Positions 1 through 7,780 are shown, counted from the stretch's first letter. The stretch: DNA of 19,126 nt from Pseudomonadota bacterium (GCA_021817875.1 JAKAFQ010000014.1:1-19126), one strand, 5' to 3'. Numbers and translations: made by a program. The notes: generated by a model from the letters alone, not told the origin.

Positions 1-254
1 GTCTGGGAGTGATCTTTCATGAGATGCTGACCGGACGCAAGCCGTTAACGGGCTCCAGCGCCATGGAAGTGCTGCAGCAACACGTGAACTGCGCACCGCC
101 GCGCCTGCCGTCGTCCCTGTCGCGTTATGGCTCGCTCATGAGCCGTCTGCTCGCCAAGAAGCGCGAGCAGCGCTTCGCCACCGCCGAGGAAGTGATCACC
201 GCCTCGGTGTCGCTGCGCAGCCGCCGGCTGCGCCGCGCACAGTCGGCCGCTTGA
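1..254 (+). CDS. Serine/threonine protein kinase, C-terminal fragment (5' end outside window)
   Basis: The reading frame is open from the left edge (first full codon at base 3) and ends with TGA at 252-254, so only the last 83 or so residues are present. The visible part begins LGVIFHEMLTGRKPL, which matches the helix-F region of Hanks-type Ser/Thr kinases (usual form LGV-Y-EMLTG-PF). It ends with a segment reading LMSRLLAKKREQRF, the usual 'li-rmLak-Pe-R' helix I containing the conserved arginine. The catalytic loop, DFG and glycine-rich loop lie outside the window. The tail after the kinase fold is about 25 residues, basic, and has no membrane segment or PASTA repeat. The frame boundary and family look secure; the substrate and the full architecture cannot be judged. 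Confidence 0.85.
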   Translation, partial: LGVIFHEMLTGRKPLTGSSAMEVLQQHVNCAPPRLPSSLSRYGSLMSRLLAKKREQRFATAEEVITASVSLRSRRLRRAQSAA

Positions 255-372
255 GTCGTCCCCGGCTGACCTCCGGGCGCCGGGGTGAGCCGGCGGCGGC
301 TCAACACGGAACGTTCGCGTTTCGACCGAGTCCGGGTTGGCATCGATGGATGGCGCCGATTTCACATATGCC

Positions 373-401
373 TTGACACCCCGGAGCAGGCAGGGTGCAA
401 T
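373..401 (+). promoter_or_regulatory. Sigma70-type promoter for the glycosyltransferase gene
   Basis: A perfect -35 hexamer TTGACA (373-378) is followed after a 17-base spacer by TGCAAT (396-401), which matches four of six positions of the -10 consensus. Transcription would start near base 408, about 36 bases before the chosen ATG at 444. This is a reading of consensus boxes only. Confidence 0.5.
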
Positions 402-443
402 GCGGGACCAAGGGACAGGCTTCCGAGGCTCTCGACGACGCCC

Positions 444-1631
444 ATGCGCCCGCGCCACCTCGTCGACACGACGTTGTTCTATTCGCCGACGAGCGGTGGG
501 GTGCGGCGCTATCTGAACGCCAAGCACGCCTGGTTCGGCACGCAGCCCGGATGGCGCCACTCCCTGGTCGTGCCCGGCAGTGAGACCCGCATCGTGCGCG
601 GCGGCAGCAGCACTCTCGCCGGCATCGCCATCCCGGGCTCGTTCAATTACCGCCTGCCGCTGCAGCCCCGCCTGTGGACGCGGATGCTCGCGGCGCTGCA
701 GCCCGATCTGATCGAAGCCGGCGATACATTCCACCCGGCCTGGGCGGCGTTGTGTGTTGCTCGGCGCCGGGGCATTCCTGTGACGGCGTTCTGTCATTCC
801 AACCTGCCGCGCATCGTCGCACGCCGTATCGGCGGACGGCTGACCGAGCGGGCGCTCGGACGGTATGTGCGCTGGCTGTACCGCCACTGCGACGTGGTTT
901 TTGCCCCCAGCCACCAGATGCTCGAGTTTCTCGATGGTCTCGGCATCCGTCACGCGGTTCACCAGCCGCTCGGCGTCGACGCCGACATGTTCCGTCCGGA
1001 ACGCCGCGGCGAGTGGCTGCGCGGCTGGCTCGGGCTCGGCCCCGAGGCCCGAGTGCTGGTCTACGCCGGCCGATTCACGGACGAGAAGAACGTTCCGGTG
1101 CTCCTGCGGGCGTTCGCCAGGCTCGGCCGGCCGTACCATCTGCTGATGATCGGCGGCAGCCGTCAGGGCCGTCTTGCCGCCAATGTCACACTGTTGCCGT
1201 ATCGGCGCGACGGCATCGAACTCGCACGCTGGCTTGCATCGGCAGACGCCCTGGTGCACGCCGGCACGCGGGAAACGTTCGGACTGGTGATCCTGGAGGC
1301 CATGGCCTGCGGCCGACCGGTGGTGGCCGCGCGCGCCGGGGCCGTGCCCGAACTCGTCGATGAGCGCGTCGGCGTGCTGGCCGAGCCGGAGAATGCCGAC
1401 AGTCTGGCCGAGGCGATTGCAACGCTTTACGAGCGTGACACCGATGTACTGAGCGCCAACGCGCGTGCGCGGATTCTGCGGCATTTCACCTGGCAGGGAA
1501 CGTTCCAGGGACAGATGGCGGTGTATCGCGCGCTGCTCGCCGGACACTGCGCCGCGGCCGTCGGCCAGGCGCGTCGCGATGAGCCGCAGACCGGCGACAT
1601 GACGCACGCCGGGGTGGCCCGTCTGGAGTGA
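444..1631 (+). CDS. Glycosyltransferase family 4 (group 1) protein
   Basis: This 395-residue protein is a retaining, GT-B fold glycosyltransferase. Near the N-terminus it carries the TSGGVRRYL loop (residues 16-24), which resembles the glycine-rich loop of GT4 enzymes. Mid-protein, YAGRFTDEKN (207-216) opens the nucleotide-sugar binding domain. ETFGLVILEAMACGRPVV (from residue 277) holds the EX7E motif (E277, E285) that contacts the donor nucleotide. The length is normal for the family and there is no membrane segment. The frame is open upstream to 285, but ATG 444 directly precedes the first conserved strand and lies downstream of the predicted promoter. The Shine-Dalgarno sequence is weak. 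It probably builds a lipopolysaccharide, exopolysaccharide or glycolipid; donor and acceptor cannot be told. It converges on the methyltransferase pair. Confidence 0.9.
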   Translation: MRPRHLVDTTLFYSPTSGGVRRYLNAKHAWFGTQPGWRHSLVVPGSETRIVRGGSSTLAGIAIPGSFNYRLPLQPRLWTRMLAALQPDLIEAGDTFHPAWAALCVARRRGIPVTAFCHSNLPRIVARRIGGRLTERALGRYVRWLYRHCDVVFAPSHQMLEFLDGLGIRHAVHQPLGVDADMFRPERRGEWLRGWLGLGPEARVLVYAGRFTDEKNVPVLLRAFARLGRPYHLLMIGGSRQGRLAANVTLLPYRRDGIELARWLASADALVHAGTRETFGLVILEAMACGRPVVAARAGAVPELVDERVGVLAEPENADSLAEAIATLYERDTDVLSANARARILRHFTWQGTFQGQMAVYRALLAGHCAAAVGQARRDEPQTGDMTHAGVARLE

Positions 1632-1725
1632 GCCCGGATGCGTGTGCGGAGCATGGCCCGCGCGGCGCGGTGACGCAGCAGCCGCGAGCCCGGTGGAGCG
1701 TGATCGCCGCGAGAGCCGCGCACCC

Positions 1726-2139
1726 TCAACGGCGCAGCGCCCGCAGCGCCCGCCTGCCGGCACGGTTGCCGGCCAACCGCAACACCAGCCGCCAGAAGAG
1801 CCGCCTGGTCCACGGCACTGACCGCGGCGGAACGGCGTGGTAGAACGCTGCGGTCACATCCCGGTGGACGTGCACCGTCCGTGCGCATACCCGCCACTGC
1901 CGCGGTGGACTTGCAATGAGATAAGACTGTCCATCCAGCGCGACCACGCTCGGTGCCGTCAGCGTCTGCGGCAGATCCTGCGGCGCGGCTCCGAGGAATG
2001 TCAGGATCAGCGTTTCGCCCGGATCGTCCGCGGCCGCACCGGTGAGCGTCCATCCCGGAAAGACCCCGGGGTCGCGCCGGCAGGTCACCGGGCCACGGAA
2101 TGTCGCCACCGGACGTTCTGTCCCGAGGTCGGTCACCAT
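1726..2139 (-). CDS. Conserved-looking hypothetical protein, 137 residues
   Basis: I do not recognise a family. The ATG (2139-2137) overlaps the 3' end of the methyltransferase gene by 7 bases, so the two are probably translationally coupled. The protein has a mixed beta-rich first part (about residues 1-85, containing WTLTG and TLILTFLG stretches). It ends in a basic, aromatic segment (PWTRRLFWRLVLRLAG, about 108-123) followed by more arginines, which could lie on a membrane surface. There is no signal peptide and no cysteine-rich motif. The coupling, the orderly composition and the convergent layout argue for a real gene rather than a shadow of the opposite strand. The function is unknown; with its partner it may take part in modifying a glycan or lipid. 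Confidence 0.65.
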   Translation of the reverse strand: MVTDLGTERPVATFRGPVTCRRDPGVFPGWTLTGAAADDPGETLILTFLGAAPQDLPQTLTAPSVVALDGQSYLIASPPRQWRVCARTVHVHRDVTAAFYHAVPPRSVPWTRRLFWRLVLRLAGNRAGRRALRALRR

Positions 2140-2726
2140 CGGGATTCGAGCTCCCAGATGGTCAGCGGCACACCGCGGCGCAGCCAGAAGCCGCCGCCCA
2201 CCTCGCGGAAGTTACGCAACAGCCGCAGCCGGTACCAGCGGCCCGGGCGCAGGCACACGTCCGCGTCGGTCCGCGACCGGTCGCAGTTGCACTGCCAGTC
2301 CCGCCGCGTGAGCGCGCTGAAATACAGCGCTCCGCGGCAGATGCGTGCGAAATTGGCGAGCGCGCGCGCGGCGCTGCGCGCATCGAGATACTGCAGCACG
2401 TCGTAGCAGATCACCAGATCGAACGGCTCTTCGGGCCGATAGTCTTCGAGACGTCCGGGCTGCCAGCCGTAGCGACCGCACAGGTATTCGCTGGTTTCCA
2501 GGCCGACATACTCGATCTTCGGCAACAGCCTTCGCAGTGGTGCCCGCAGCATGCCCGTGCCGCACCCGGCGTCGAGGACGCGGCGCACCGGCAGCCCGAT
2601 GTGCTCGGTGAAGGCCGCTATCAGCCGCGCCCGGGCCCGCATCTCCGGGCGCGTGGTCACCGCGGTTCGTGGGTCATAGTAATATCGCTGGTAGTACCTG
2701 TGGTCGAAAGCGCGTCGGGCTCGCAA
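2133..2726 (-). CDS. Class I SAM-dependent methyltransferase
   Basis: This 197-residue enzyme has the Rossmann methyltransferase signature. Motif I is VLDAGCGTG (residues 50-58), the acidic residue of strand 2 is in VGLETSE (E77), and the strand-4 region is FDLVICYDVLQYL (102-114). The N-terminal FDHRYYQRYYYDPRTAV segment resembles a subgroup of proteobacterial methyltransferases and fixes the start. The only usable initiator ahead of it is TTG at 2726-2724, preceded by GAGGGG at good distance; the next codon but one upstream is an in-frame TGA. The C-terminal part has Cys-Asn-Cys at 146-148, beyond the core fold. The substrate is unknown. It is probably transcribed with the overlapping 137-residue gene downstream, and its start abuts the SDR-like stub upstream. 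Confidence 0.85.
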   Translation of the reverse strand: MRARRAFDHRYYQRYYYDPRTAVTTRPEMRARARLIAAFTEHIGLPVRRVLDAGCGTGMLRAPLRRLLPKIEYVGLETSEYLCGRYGWQPGRLEDYRPEEPFDLVICYDVLQYLDARSAARALANFARICRGALYFSALTRRDWQCNCDRSRTDADVCLRPGRWYRLRLLRNFREVGGGFWLRRGVPLTIWELESRW

Positions 2727-2729
2727 AAC

Positions 2730-2885
2730 TCACCCCTCACTCGCAGTCAGGAAAGTCACCCGGGCATCGGACCGCCCACCGGCGAGGACACACACCGCGA
2801 AGCCTTGCGCGGCGAGCCGGCGCGCCACGGCTCGACCCAGGCCATCGGTCGGCCCGATGACCAGGGCAATGCGGTTTGTACTCAT
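2730..2885 (-). pseudogene. N-terminal stub of a short-chain dehydrogenase/reductase
   Basis: The 51-codon frame from ATG 2885-2883 begins MSTNRIALVIGPTDGLGRAV. That is the first beta strand and the dinucleotide-binding loop (GxxxGxG form, GPTDGLG at 11-17) of a short-chain dehydrogenase, followed by helix A and strand 2. Such enzymes normally run to about 250 residues, so the Tyr-Lys catalytic part is missing. The frame stops at TGA (2732-2730) and continues, same frame, into the methyltransferase four bases later. No clear Shine-Dalgarno precedes the ATG. Most likely it is the relic of a gene whose body was deleted when the methyltransferase came to lie here. It could also be a translated leader that couples ribosomes onto the TTG start, because the methyltransferase ribosome site lies inside its last codons. 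Confidence 0.55.
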
Positions 2886-2963
2886 GCGCAATAGTTTGCC
2901 GGATGGACCGGGTGGCTGCACACTCGGCAGGCGGATGTCGCCCGCATGCCGCCGGAGGTGGTG

Positions 2964-3554
2964 ATGCAACCGACCGGTCCGAACCGCCCGAGAACTCCCG
3001 CGACCCTGCTCGCCGCCATGGTCTGCATGGCCGTGCCCGCCTGCGCCCAGTCCAACACGCTGGGCGCCCCGGGGTTCACGCTGTCGAGCGCCGACCTCAC
3101 GGCCGGAGATCCGCTCCCCCTGCGCCAGGTGTACGACCGCGGAGGCTGCCGGGGTCGCAATGTCTCTCCGGCGCTTTCCTGGGATCACCCGCCTGCCGGT
3201 ACGCGCAGCTTTGCGCTGCTGATGTTCGATTCCGACGCGCCGGGCGGGGGCTGGTGGCACTGGCTGGTGTTCGACATCCCGGCGCAGGCGCGCTCGCTGC
3301 CGGCCGGCGCCGGCGATCCGGCCGCCCATCGGCTGCCCCCGGGATCGATCCAGAGCCGTAACGATTACGGATCCTGGGGCTACGGCGGTCCCTGCCCGCC
3401 GCCAGGCCGCCCCCACCATTACCACCTGATGCTCTATGCGCTGCGCGTCAGCCGTGCGGGGTTGAGCGCCGATGCCAGCCCGGCCGAGGTGGACTCCACG
3501 GTGCGCGCCGCGGCGATCGCGAAGGCCGAGATCACGGTCGTCTACGGCCGGTGA
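2964..3554 (+). CDS. YbhB/YbcL-type phosphatidylethanolamine-binding (PEBP) protein, exported
   Basis: This 196-residue protein belongs to the PEBP/Raf-kinase-inhibitor-like family. Diagnostic pieces are NVSPALSWDHPPAGTRSFALL (about 67-87), the ligand-site segment MFDSDAPGGGWWHWLVFDIP, the loop YGGPCPPPGRPHHYH and the strand LMLYALRV. All sit in the usual order at the usual length. ATG 2964 is preferred over ATG 2946 because GGAGG lies five bases before it. With that start, a basic N-terminus is followed by a hydrophobic run and VPACAQS, a credible Sec signal peptide with cleavage near residue 30. It is therefore probably periplasmic, as in E. coli YbcL-like members. The role of bacterial PEBPs is poorly defined; anion or phospholipid-headgroup binding is the family expectation. 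It diverges from the SDR stub across 78 bases. Confidence 0.88.
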   Translation: MQPTGPNRPRTPATLLAAMVCMAVPACAQSNTLGAPGFTLSSADLTAGDPLPLRQVYDRGGCRGRNVSPALSWDHPPAGTRSFALLMFDSDAPGGGWWHWLVFDIPAQARSLPAGAGDPAAHRLPPGSIQSRNDYGSWGYGGPCPPPGRPHHYHLMLYALRVSRAGLSADASPAEVDSTVRAAAIAKAEITVVYGR

Positions 3555-3589
3555 GCGTCCCGGGCGTCCATCGGAGCCGGCCATCGGGC

Positions 3590-3614
3590 CGATGAAGCGG
3601 ACCGCTTCGGATCG
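3590..3614. repeat. Inverted repeat between the PEBP gene and rimO
   Basis: GAAGCGG (3594-3600), one base, then CCGCTTC (3602-3608) form a perfect 7-bp dyad. CGAT (3590-3593) and ATCG (3611-3614) extend it after a 2-base offset. No T-run follows, so it is not a standard intrinsic terminator. It may be an operator or a weak transcript-end hairpin. Confidence 0.4.
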
Positions 3615-3731
3615 CATCGCGGCCGGCGGCGTGGGGGTCCGACAAGCCCGGGTTGCGCGGCCGCCGGGGCGCGGGTAGGCTTCGCGCGCCATCGCGAAGT
3701 CGGTCGCCTGCGCGGCCCCGGAAAGCTCTGA

Positions 3732-5114
3732 ATGTCCGCTTCCAACCGGCGCCGCTCCGCCTCGCGGCGCGTTCCCAAAATCGGTTTCGCCAGCCTGGGC
3801 TGTCCCAAGGCCCTGGTCGATTCGGAGCGTATCCTGACGAGGCTGCGCGCCGAGGGATATGAGATCTGCCCGACCTACGAGCAGGCCGACCTGGTGGTGG
3901 TCAACACCTGCGGATTCATCGAGGCGGCGGTCGACGAATCACTCGACACCATCGGCGAGGCGCTGCAGCGCAACGGCCGGGTCGTCGTGACCGGCTGCCT
4001 GGGGGCGCGTCCCGAGCGGATCCTGCAGCGCCATCCGCGCGTGCTCAAGGTGACCGGCCCGCAGAGTTATGCCGATGTCATCGGAACCATCCACGAGCAC
4101 CTTCCTCCGCGGCACGATCCGTTTCTCGACCTGGTGCCGCCGCAGGGCATCCGCCTCACACCGCGGCATTACGCCTACCTGAAGATCTCCGAGGGCTGCA
4201 ACAACTCGTGCAGTTTCTGCATCATCCCGGCCCTGCGCGGCAGACTCTCGAGCCGCCGGATCGACGAGGTGCTCGGGGAAGCCGAACGCCTGGCGGCCGC
4301 GGGCGTCAGGGAAATCCTGGTCATCTCCCAGGACACCAGCGCCTACGGCGCCGATCTGCGCTACGCCGCCGCATCGTGGCACGACACGCGGTACCGGACC
4401 CGCTTGATCGACCTGGCGCGCGCGCTCGGCACGCTCGGCATCTGGGTGCGCCTGCATTACGTCTACCCGTATCCCCACGTGGACGAGGTCATCCCCCTGA
4501 TGGCCGAGCGGCGCATACTGCCCTATCTCGACATTCCGTTCCAACATGGAAGCCCGACGGTGTTGAAGCGCATGCGGCGGCCTGCGCACACCGAGGACGT
4601 GCTGGCGCGCATACGCCGATGGCGGCAGCAGTGCCCCGACCTGACGCTGCGCAGCACTTTCATAGTCGGATTTCCAGGCGAGACGGACGCGGAGTTCGAC
4701 GAGCTGTTGCAGTGGCTGGACGAAGCGCAGCTCGACCGCGTCGGTTGCTTCAAATACTCGCCGGTCGAGGGCGCCACCGCCAACGCACTGGCCGCGCACG
4801 TGCCGCCGGACGTCCAGCAGGAGCGCTACGCGCGTTTCATGGAGCGCGCGGCCGGAATCAGCGCACGGCGCCTGCAGCGGCGGATCGGCCAGCGGCTGCG
4901 GGTGCTCGTGGATGTGGTGGAGGGTAACGGCGCCATTGCCCGCAGCGAAGCCGACGCGCCGGAGATCGACGGCGTGGTGCATGTCGCGGACGCGGCGGGC
5001 CTCACGGCGGGCAGCTGGGCCGACGTGCAGATCACCGGAGCGGACACGTACGACCTGCACGCGCGGCCAGCCAGCCCCGCGGGGCCCGGCCATGGATCGG
5101 CGGATCGAGGCTGA
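3732..5114 (+). CDS. rimO: Ribosomal protein S12 methylthiotransferase RimO
   Basis: RimO is a radical-SAM iron-sulfur enzyme that adds a methylthio group to a conserved aspartate of ribosomal protein S12. The protein is 460 residues, slightly over the family's usual 440 or so. The N-terminal UPF0004 domain has the three cysteines of the auxiliary cluster (C24 in [13 protein letters not shown]60 in VNTCGFIE, C89 in VTGCLGAR). The radical-SAM CX3CX2C motif is [10 protein letters not shown] (C156, C160, C163). A TRAM-like C-terminal domain contains the segment around residues 390-450. [12 protein letters not shown] separates RimO from the related MiaB. ATG 3732 is preceded by GGAAAG six bases upstream. 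The residues after about 450 form a short unconserved tail that runs up to the next gene. Confidence 0.96.
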   Translation: MSASNRRRSASRRVPKIGFASLGCPKALVDSERILTRLRAEGYEICPTYEQADLVVVNTCGFIEAAVDESLDTIGEALQRNGRVVVTGCLGARPERILQRHPRVLKVTGPQSYADVIGTIHEHLPPRHDPFLDLVPPQGIRLTPRHYAYLKISEGCNNSCSFCIIPALRGRLSSRRIDEVLGEAERLAAAGVREILVISQDTSAYGADLRYAAASWHDTRYRTRLIDLARALGTLGIWVRLHYVYPYPHVDEVIPLMAERRILPYLDIPFQHGSPTVLKRMRRPAHTEDVLARIRRWRQQCPDLTLRSTFIVGFPGETDAEFDELLQWLDEAQLDRVGCFKYSPVEGATANALAAHVPPDVQQERYARFMERAAGISARRLQRRIGQRLRVLVDVVEGNGAIARSEADAPEIDGVVHVADAAGLTAGSWADVQITGADTYDLHARPASPAGPGHGSADRG

Positions 5115-5121
5115 CCGGGAC

Positions 5122-6171
5122 ATGCGCCGGGGCGTACTGTACGCCCTGCTCGCCGCGGCGCTGTTCGGCGCGAGCACACCCTTCGCGAAGCTGCTGCTGA
5201 GCGATACCCCGCCCGTACTGCTGGCAGGCCTGCTCTATGCCGGCAGCGGCGTGGGCCTGAGCGCATGGTGGGGGATTCGCGGGCGAGGTCAGCGGCACGC
5301 GGCCGCCGGACATGCGTGGCGCGTGGGCGAGCTGTTCTGGCTCGCGGGCGCGATCACGGCCGGCGGGGTGCTCGGCCCGGTGATGCTGATGACGGGTCTG
5401 CGGCAGATCCCGGCGGCCAACGCCTCGCTGCTGCTCAACATGGAGGGCGTGCTCACCGCACTGCTCGCCTGGTTCGCCTTCCGCGAGAATTTCGATCGGC
5501 GCCTGCTCGCCGGCATGGCCGCCATCGTCGCCGGCGGCGTGGTGCTCGCGTGGCCGCAGCGCCTGACGCTCGGGGCGAGCGCGGGCGCCGCGTGGATCGT
5601 GGGCGCGTGTGCGTGCTGGGCGATGGACAATAACCTGACCCGCAGGGTGTCGGTGAGAGACCCGGTGGTGATCGCCGCGCTGAAAGGGCTGGTTGCCGGA
5701 GCCGTCAATCTCGGCATCGCCGCGGGAACCGGCGCGCCCTGGCCGCCCGGCGCGCATGTGCTCGGCGCAGCGCTGGTGGGGCTGGCAGGCTATGGCGTCA
5801 GCCTGGTGCTGTTCGTACTCGCCCTGCGACACCTCGGAGCCGCTCGCACCGGGGCGTACTTCTCCACCGCACCGTTCATTGGCGCCGCGGCATCACTGCT
5901 GTTGTTCCGGCAGAGTCCGGCGGCGGCTTTCTGGATCGCCGCCCTGTTGATGGGCATCGGCGTGTGGCTGCATCTGACCGAGGAGCATGCTCACCCGCAC
6001 TCGCATGGGTCCATGCATCACGCGCACAGCCACGTCCATGACGAGCATCACCGGCACGAGCATGATTTCAAGTGGGACGGTCGGGAACCTCATGACCACG
6101 AGCATGTTCATGAGCCGCTGACCCATGCTCACCCTCATTACCCGGACATCCATCACCTTCACGAGCACTGA
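5122..6171 (+). CDS. EamA/DMT-family permease with histidine-rich C-terminal tail
   Basis: The 349-residue protein has about ten hydrophobic segments arranged as two EamA repeats. The first opens with LYALLAAALFGASTPFAKLL and contains NASLLLNMEGVLTALLAWF; the second contains LALRHLGAARTGAYFSTAPF near its end. These are characteristic of drug/metabolite transporters of the inner membrane. After the last helix the protein switches to a 63-residue tail (bases 5980-6168) with 24 histidines, mostly as HxH and HH pairs with acidic residues between. Such tails bind divalent metals such as Zn, Ni or Co, so metal export or metal sensing is a reasonable inference; the family fold alone does not show the substrate. 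ATG 5122 starts seven bases after rimO ends. ATG 5092, overlapping rimO by 23 bases, is the alternative. Confidence 0.9.
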   Translation: MRRGVLYALLAAALFGASTPFAKLLLSDTPPVLLAGLLYAGSGVGLSAWWGIRGRGQRHAAAGHAWRVGELFWLAGAITAGGVLGPVMLMTGLRQIPAANASLLLNMEGVLTALLAWFAFRENFDRRLLAGMAAIVAGGVVLAWPQRLTLGASAGAAWIVGACACWAMDNNLTRRVSVRDPVVIAALKGLVAGAVNLGIAAGTGAPWPPGAHVLGAALVGLAGYGVSLVLFVLALRHLGAARTGAYFSTAPFIGAAASLLLFRQSPAAAFWIAALLMGIGVWLHLTEEHAHPHSHGSMHHAHSHVHDEHHRHEHDFKWDGREPHDHEHVHEPLTHAHPHYPDIHHLHEH

Positions 6172-6211
6172 TGCCGCGGCAACGCACGTGCCGCAGCGCC
6201 TGGCAGGGGAC

Positions 6212-6829
6212 TCAGGCGACCCGCGTGGCGGACGAGCGGCCGGTGGCGCGCTCGATCCGGTACACGGTGGCGGGCGGCAGATTGTTCATCACCCATCCGA
6301 TACGCTTGGCGCGCAGTCCGAGCCGCTTGAGGATGGCCGCGGAAACCGGGCAGCGTGGACCGTAGGTAAACTGGTAGAACGCCCCGCCCGCACCCAGGCG
6401 GTGAAAAGCGCCACTCAGCACCCCCATGACTTCGCGGCGGCGCATCGACAACAGCGGCAGGCCGCTGACCACCGCGACCGCCGCGCGCCCCTGGAGCGGA
6501 TCCACATGACGCAGCCGCTGAGCCTGGATGGCCAGGACGCTCGCCGCTGGAAACCGCGTTTCCAGCACCCGTGCGAAATGGGGATCGGCTTCCACCAGCA
6601 CCAGTTGCGCCTCCGGCACGCCGCGTCTGAGCAGCGCGCGCGTGAACACACCCGTACCGGCCCCCAGCTCGATCACCGGGCCCTTGTCCGCGGCGATCTC
6701 GGACGTGATCAGATGCGCCAGCGCCCGTCCCGAGGGCGCCACGGCGCCCAGGCGGCGCGGCCTGCGCAAACCCGCGCGCAGAAACAGCAGGATGTCGAGC
6801 GGGGGATTTACGGACAGGTTTCGCGACAT
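6212..6829 (-). CDS. PmtA-like SAM-dependent methyltransferase (possible phospholipid N-methyltransferase)
   Basis: The 205-residue protein starts at ATG 6829. It has the order of motifs seen in the PmtA/rRNA-adenine-dimethylase-like family: an amphipathic N-terminus LDILLFLRAGLRRPRRLGAV (11-30), APSGRALA (31-38), the SAM loop VIELGAGTGVFT (52-63), LVLVEADPHFA (77-87), VSGLPLLS (121-128) and QFTYGP (153-158). The basic amphipathic front is typical of enzymes that act at the membrane surface. In PmtA-type enzymes the reaction is stepwise methylation of phosphatidylethanolamine, but many relatives in this family have unproven substrates. The frame is open for another 93 codons upstream, but that stretch shows no conserved character. 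It follows the AlgH-like gene by 164 bases on the same strand and converges on the permease gene with 40 bases between stops. Confidence 0.85.
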   Translation of the reverse strand: MSRNLSVNPPLDILLFLRAGLRRPRRLGAVAPSGRALAHLITSEIAADKGPVIELGAGTGVFTRALLRRGVPEAQLVLVEADPHFARVLETRFPAASVLAIQAQRLRHVDPLQGRAAVAVVSGLPLLSMRRREVMGVLSGAFHRLGAGGAFYQFTYGPRCPVSAAILKRLGLRAKRIGWVMNNLPPATVYRIERATGRSSATRVA

Positions 6830-6993
6830 GGCGTCCGCCAGATTACGGTGTCGGCTGACCCCGACAGCCGCGCGCGACGCGCTGGCCCGGACGCCGTGAT
6901 TCTCCAGCGTGAATGTAACCACCTTTGCCGGTTCGATCAACCCGCGCGCAACCGCGCCCCGGCACTTTCTCCACAGGCCCGGCCGGGCCGGGA

Positions 6994-7731
6994 TCACGGT
7001 CCGCTGCGCCGCGCGATCGCCATCCGATAAACCGGCGCCGACGAGTCGCGCGGCGCCCGCCGCGCTTGGCCAAGTGCGCCGCGGCGCGTCTGTCCGGTCC
7101 TTCGCCACGCCGCGGCCCGGAGGCTGCCGTTTCGGGGAACCCGCGGGGCGGGCCAGGGATAATCGGACCCATGACCAAAGAGCGACCCTGCATCGGCTTT
7201 CCTGAGAGTCCAGTAGCCCGCCCTGATTTCAGCCTGCAGCTGGCCGGGTGCCCAGCCCGCGTGTCCGGCGAAGATCCGCAGCCCCGCCATGGGTCGGTTG
7301 CGGGCGAGCAGGCGTCGCAGCAGGCGCCCGTCCGCGCTGAGGTAGACACCGCTGAGTACTTCGACCGCGCGGCCGGGGGGAGTTCTCGCACGAAACAGGA
7401 ACCACACGGACTGGAAGTCGACCGGGCCGCCGAAGTACACCTTGGACGGCGCGTTTCGCAGCCGGCCGATATCCGGGAACAGTCTCGCGACGGGCAGCGA
7501 GGTCGGCCTGTTGATGATGATGCCGAGCGGGGCGGGCGCGAGGTTGTTCATCACCAGAACCACCGAGTGCGCGAAAAACGGATCGGTGAGCGCGCCCCGC
7601 GCGACGAGAAAAATCGCACTCGCAGATCGGGCGGCGCCGGCCGCGCCGCACGGCAGGCACGACGCCGCGAACGCGAGAAACGCGCAGAACACGCCGACCT
7701 TGCCGCGCTGCAGGCTGAAGCGGAATCTCAC
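6994..7731 (-). CDS. YqgE/AlgH-family protein with N-terminal signal sequence
   Basis: The protein contains a full YqgE/AlgH (UPF0301) fold: FLVARGALTDPFFAHSVVLV (41-60), LGIIINRPTSLPV (69-81), VYFGGPV (98-104), GVYLSADGRLL (128-138) and IFAGHAGWAPGQLQAEI (153-169). Ordinary YqgE is a cytosolic protein of about 190 residues. Here about 38 residues precede the domain, with a basic start and the hydrophobic run VGVFCAFLAFAASCLPCGAA, which looks like a Sec signal peptide. About 50 residues of Arg/Pro-rich sequence follow the conserved part. GTG 7731 is chosen because GGAGG lies ten bases upstream; GTG 7737 is equally possible, and ATG 7803 would bury the signal. The function of AlgH proteins is uncertain (alginate regulation was proposed in Pseudomonas). 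The C-terminal extension could be authentic or reflect divergence. Confidence 0.85.
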   Translation of the reverse strand: MRFRFSLQRGKVGVFCAFLAFAASCLPCGAAGAARSASAIFLVARGALTDPFFAHSVVLVMNNLAPAPLGIIINRPTSLPVARLFPDIGRLRNAPSKVYFGGPVDFQSVWFLFRARTPPGRAVEVLSGVYLSADGRLLRRLLARNRPMAGLRIFAGHAGWAPGQLQAEIRAGYWTLRKADAGSLFGHGSDYPWPAPRVPRNGSLRAAAWRRTGQTRRGALGQARRAPRDSSAPVYRMAIARRSGP

Positions 7732-7750
7732 CGGCACACCGCCTCCGCAC

Positions 7751-7769
7751 GGTCGCACCGGGTGCGACC
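7751..7769 (-). repeat. Perfect 8-bp inverted repeat in the AlgH-like gene's leader
   Basis: GGTCGCAC (7751-7758), CGG, and GTGCGACC (7762-7769) form a perfect dyad. It lies between a TAGAAT -10-like box (minus strand, 7786-7781) and the GGAGG ribosome site (7746-7742). It could be an operator at the start of transcription or an RNA hairpin just ahead of the ribosome site. Confidence 0.5.
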
Positions 7770-7780
7770 CGATCGCACGG

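Noticed and set aside
285..443. Upstream start codons extending the glycosyltransferase by 53 residues.
   Set aside because: The extra stretch shows no conserved character and would start before the best promoter at 373-401.
45..1763. A 572-codon open frame on the minus strand opposite the glycosyltransferase gene.
   Set aside because: It has no recognisable domain, is rich in Arg, His and Ala as expected from the antisense of GC-rich coding DNA, and the opposite strand encodes a clear GT4 enzyme.
3939..5177. A 412-codon open frame antisense to rimO.
   Set aside because: RimO is unmistakable on the plus strand. The antisense frame lacks any motif and reflects third-position GC bias.
6176..6194. 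Hairpin GCGGCA/TGCCGC between the convergent permease and PmtA-like genes as a bidirectional terminator.
   Set aside because: A 6-bp stem with a 7-base loop and no T-run is too weak to call.
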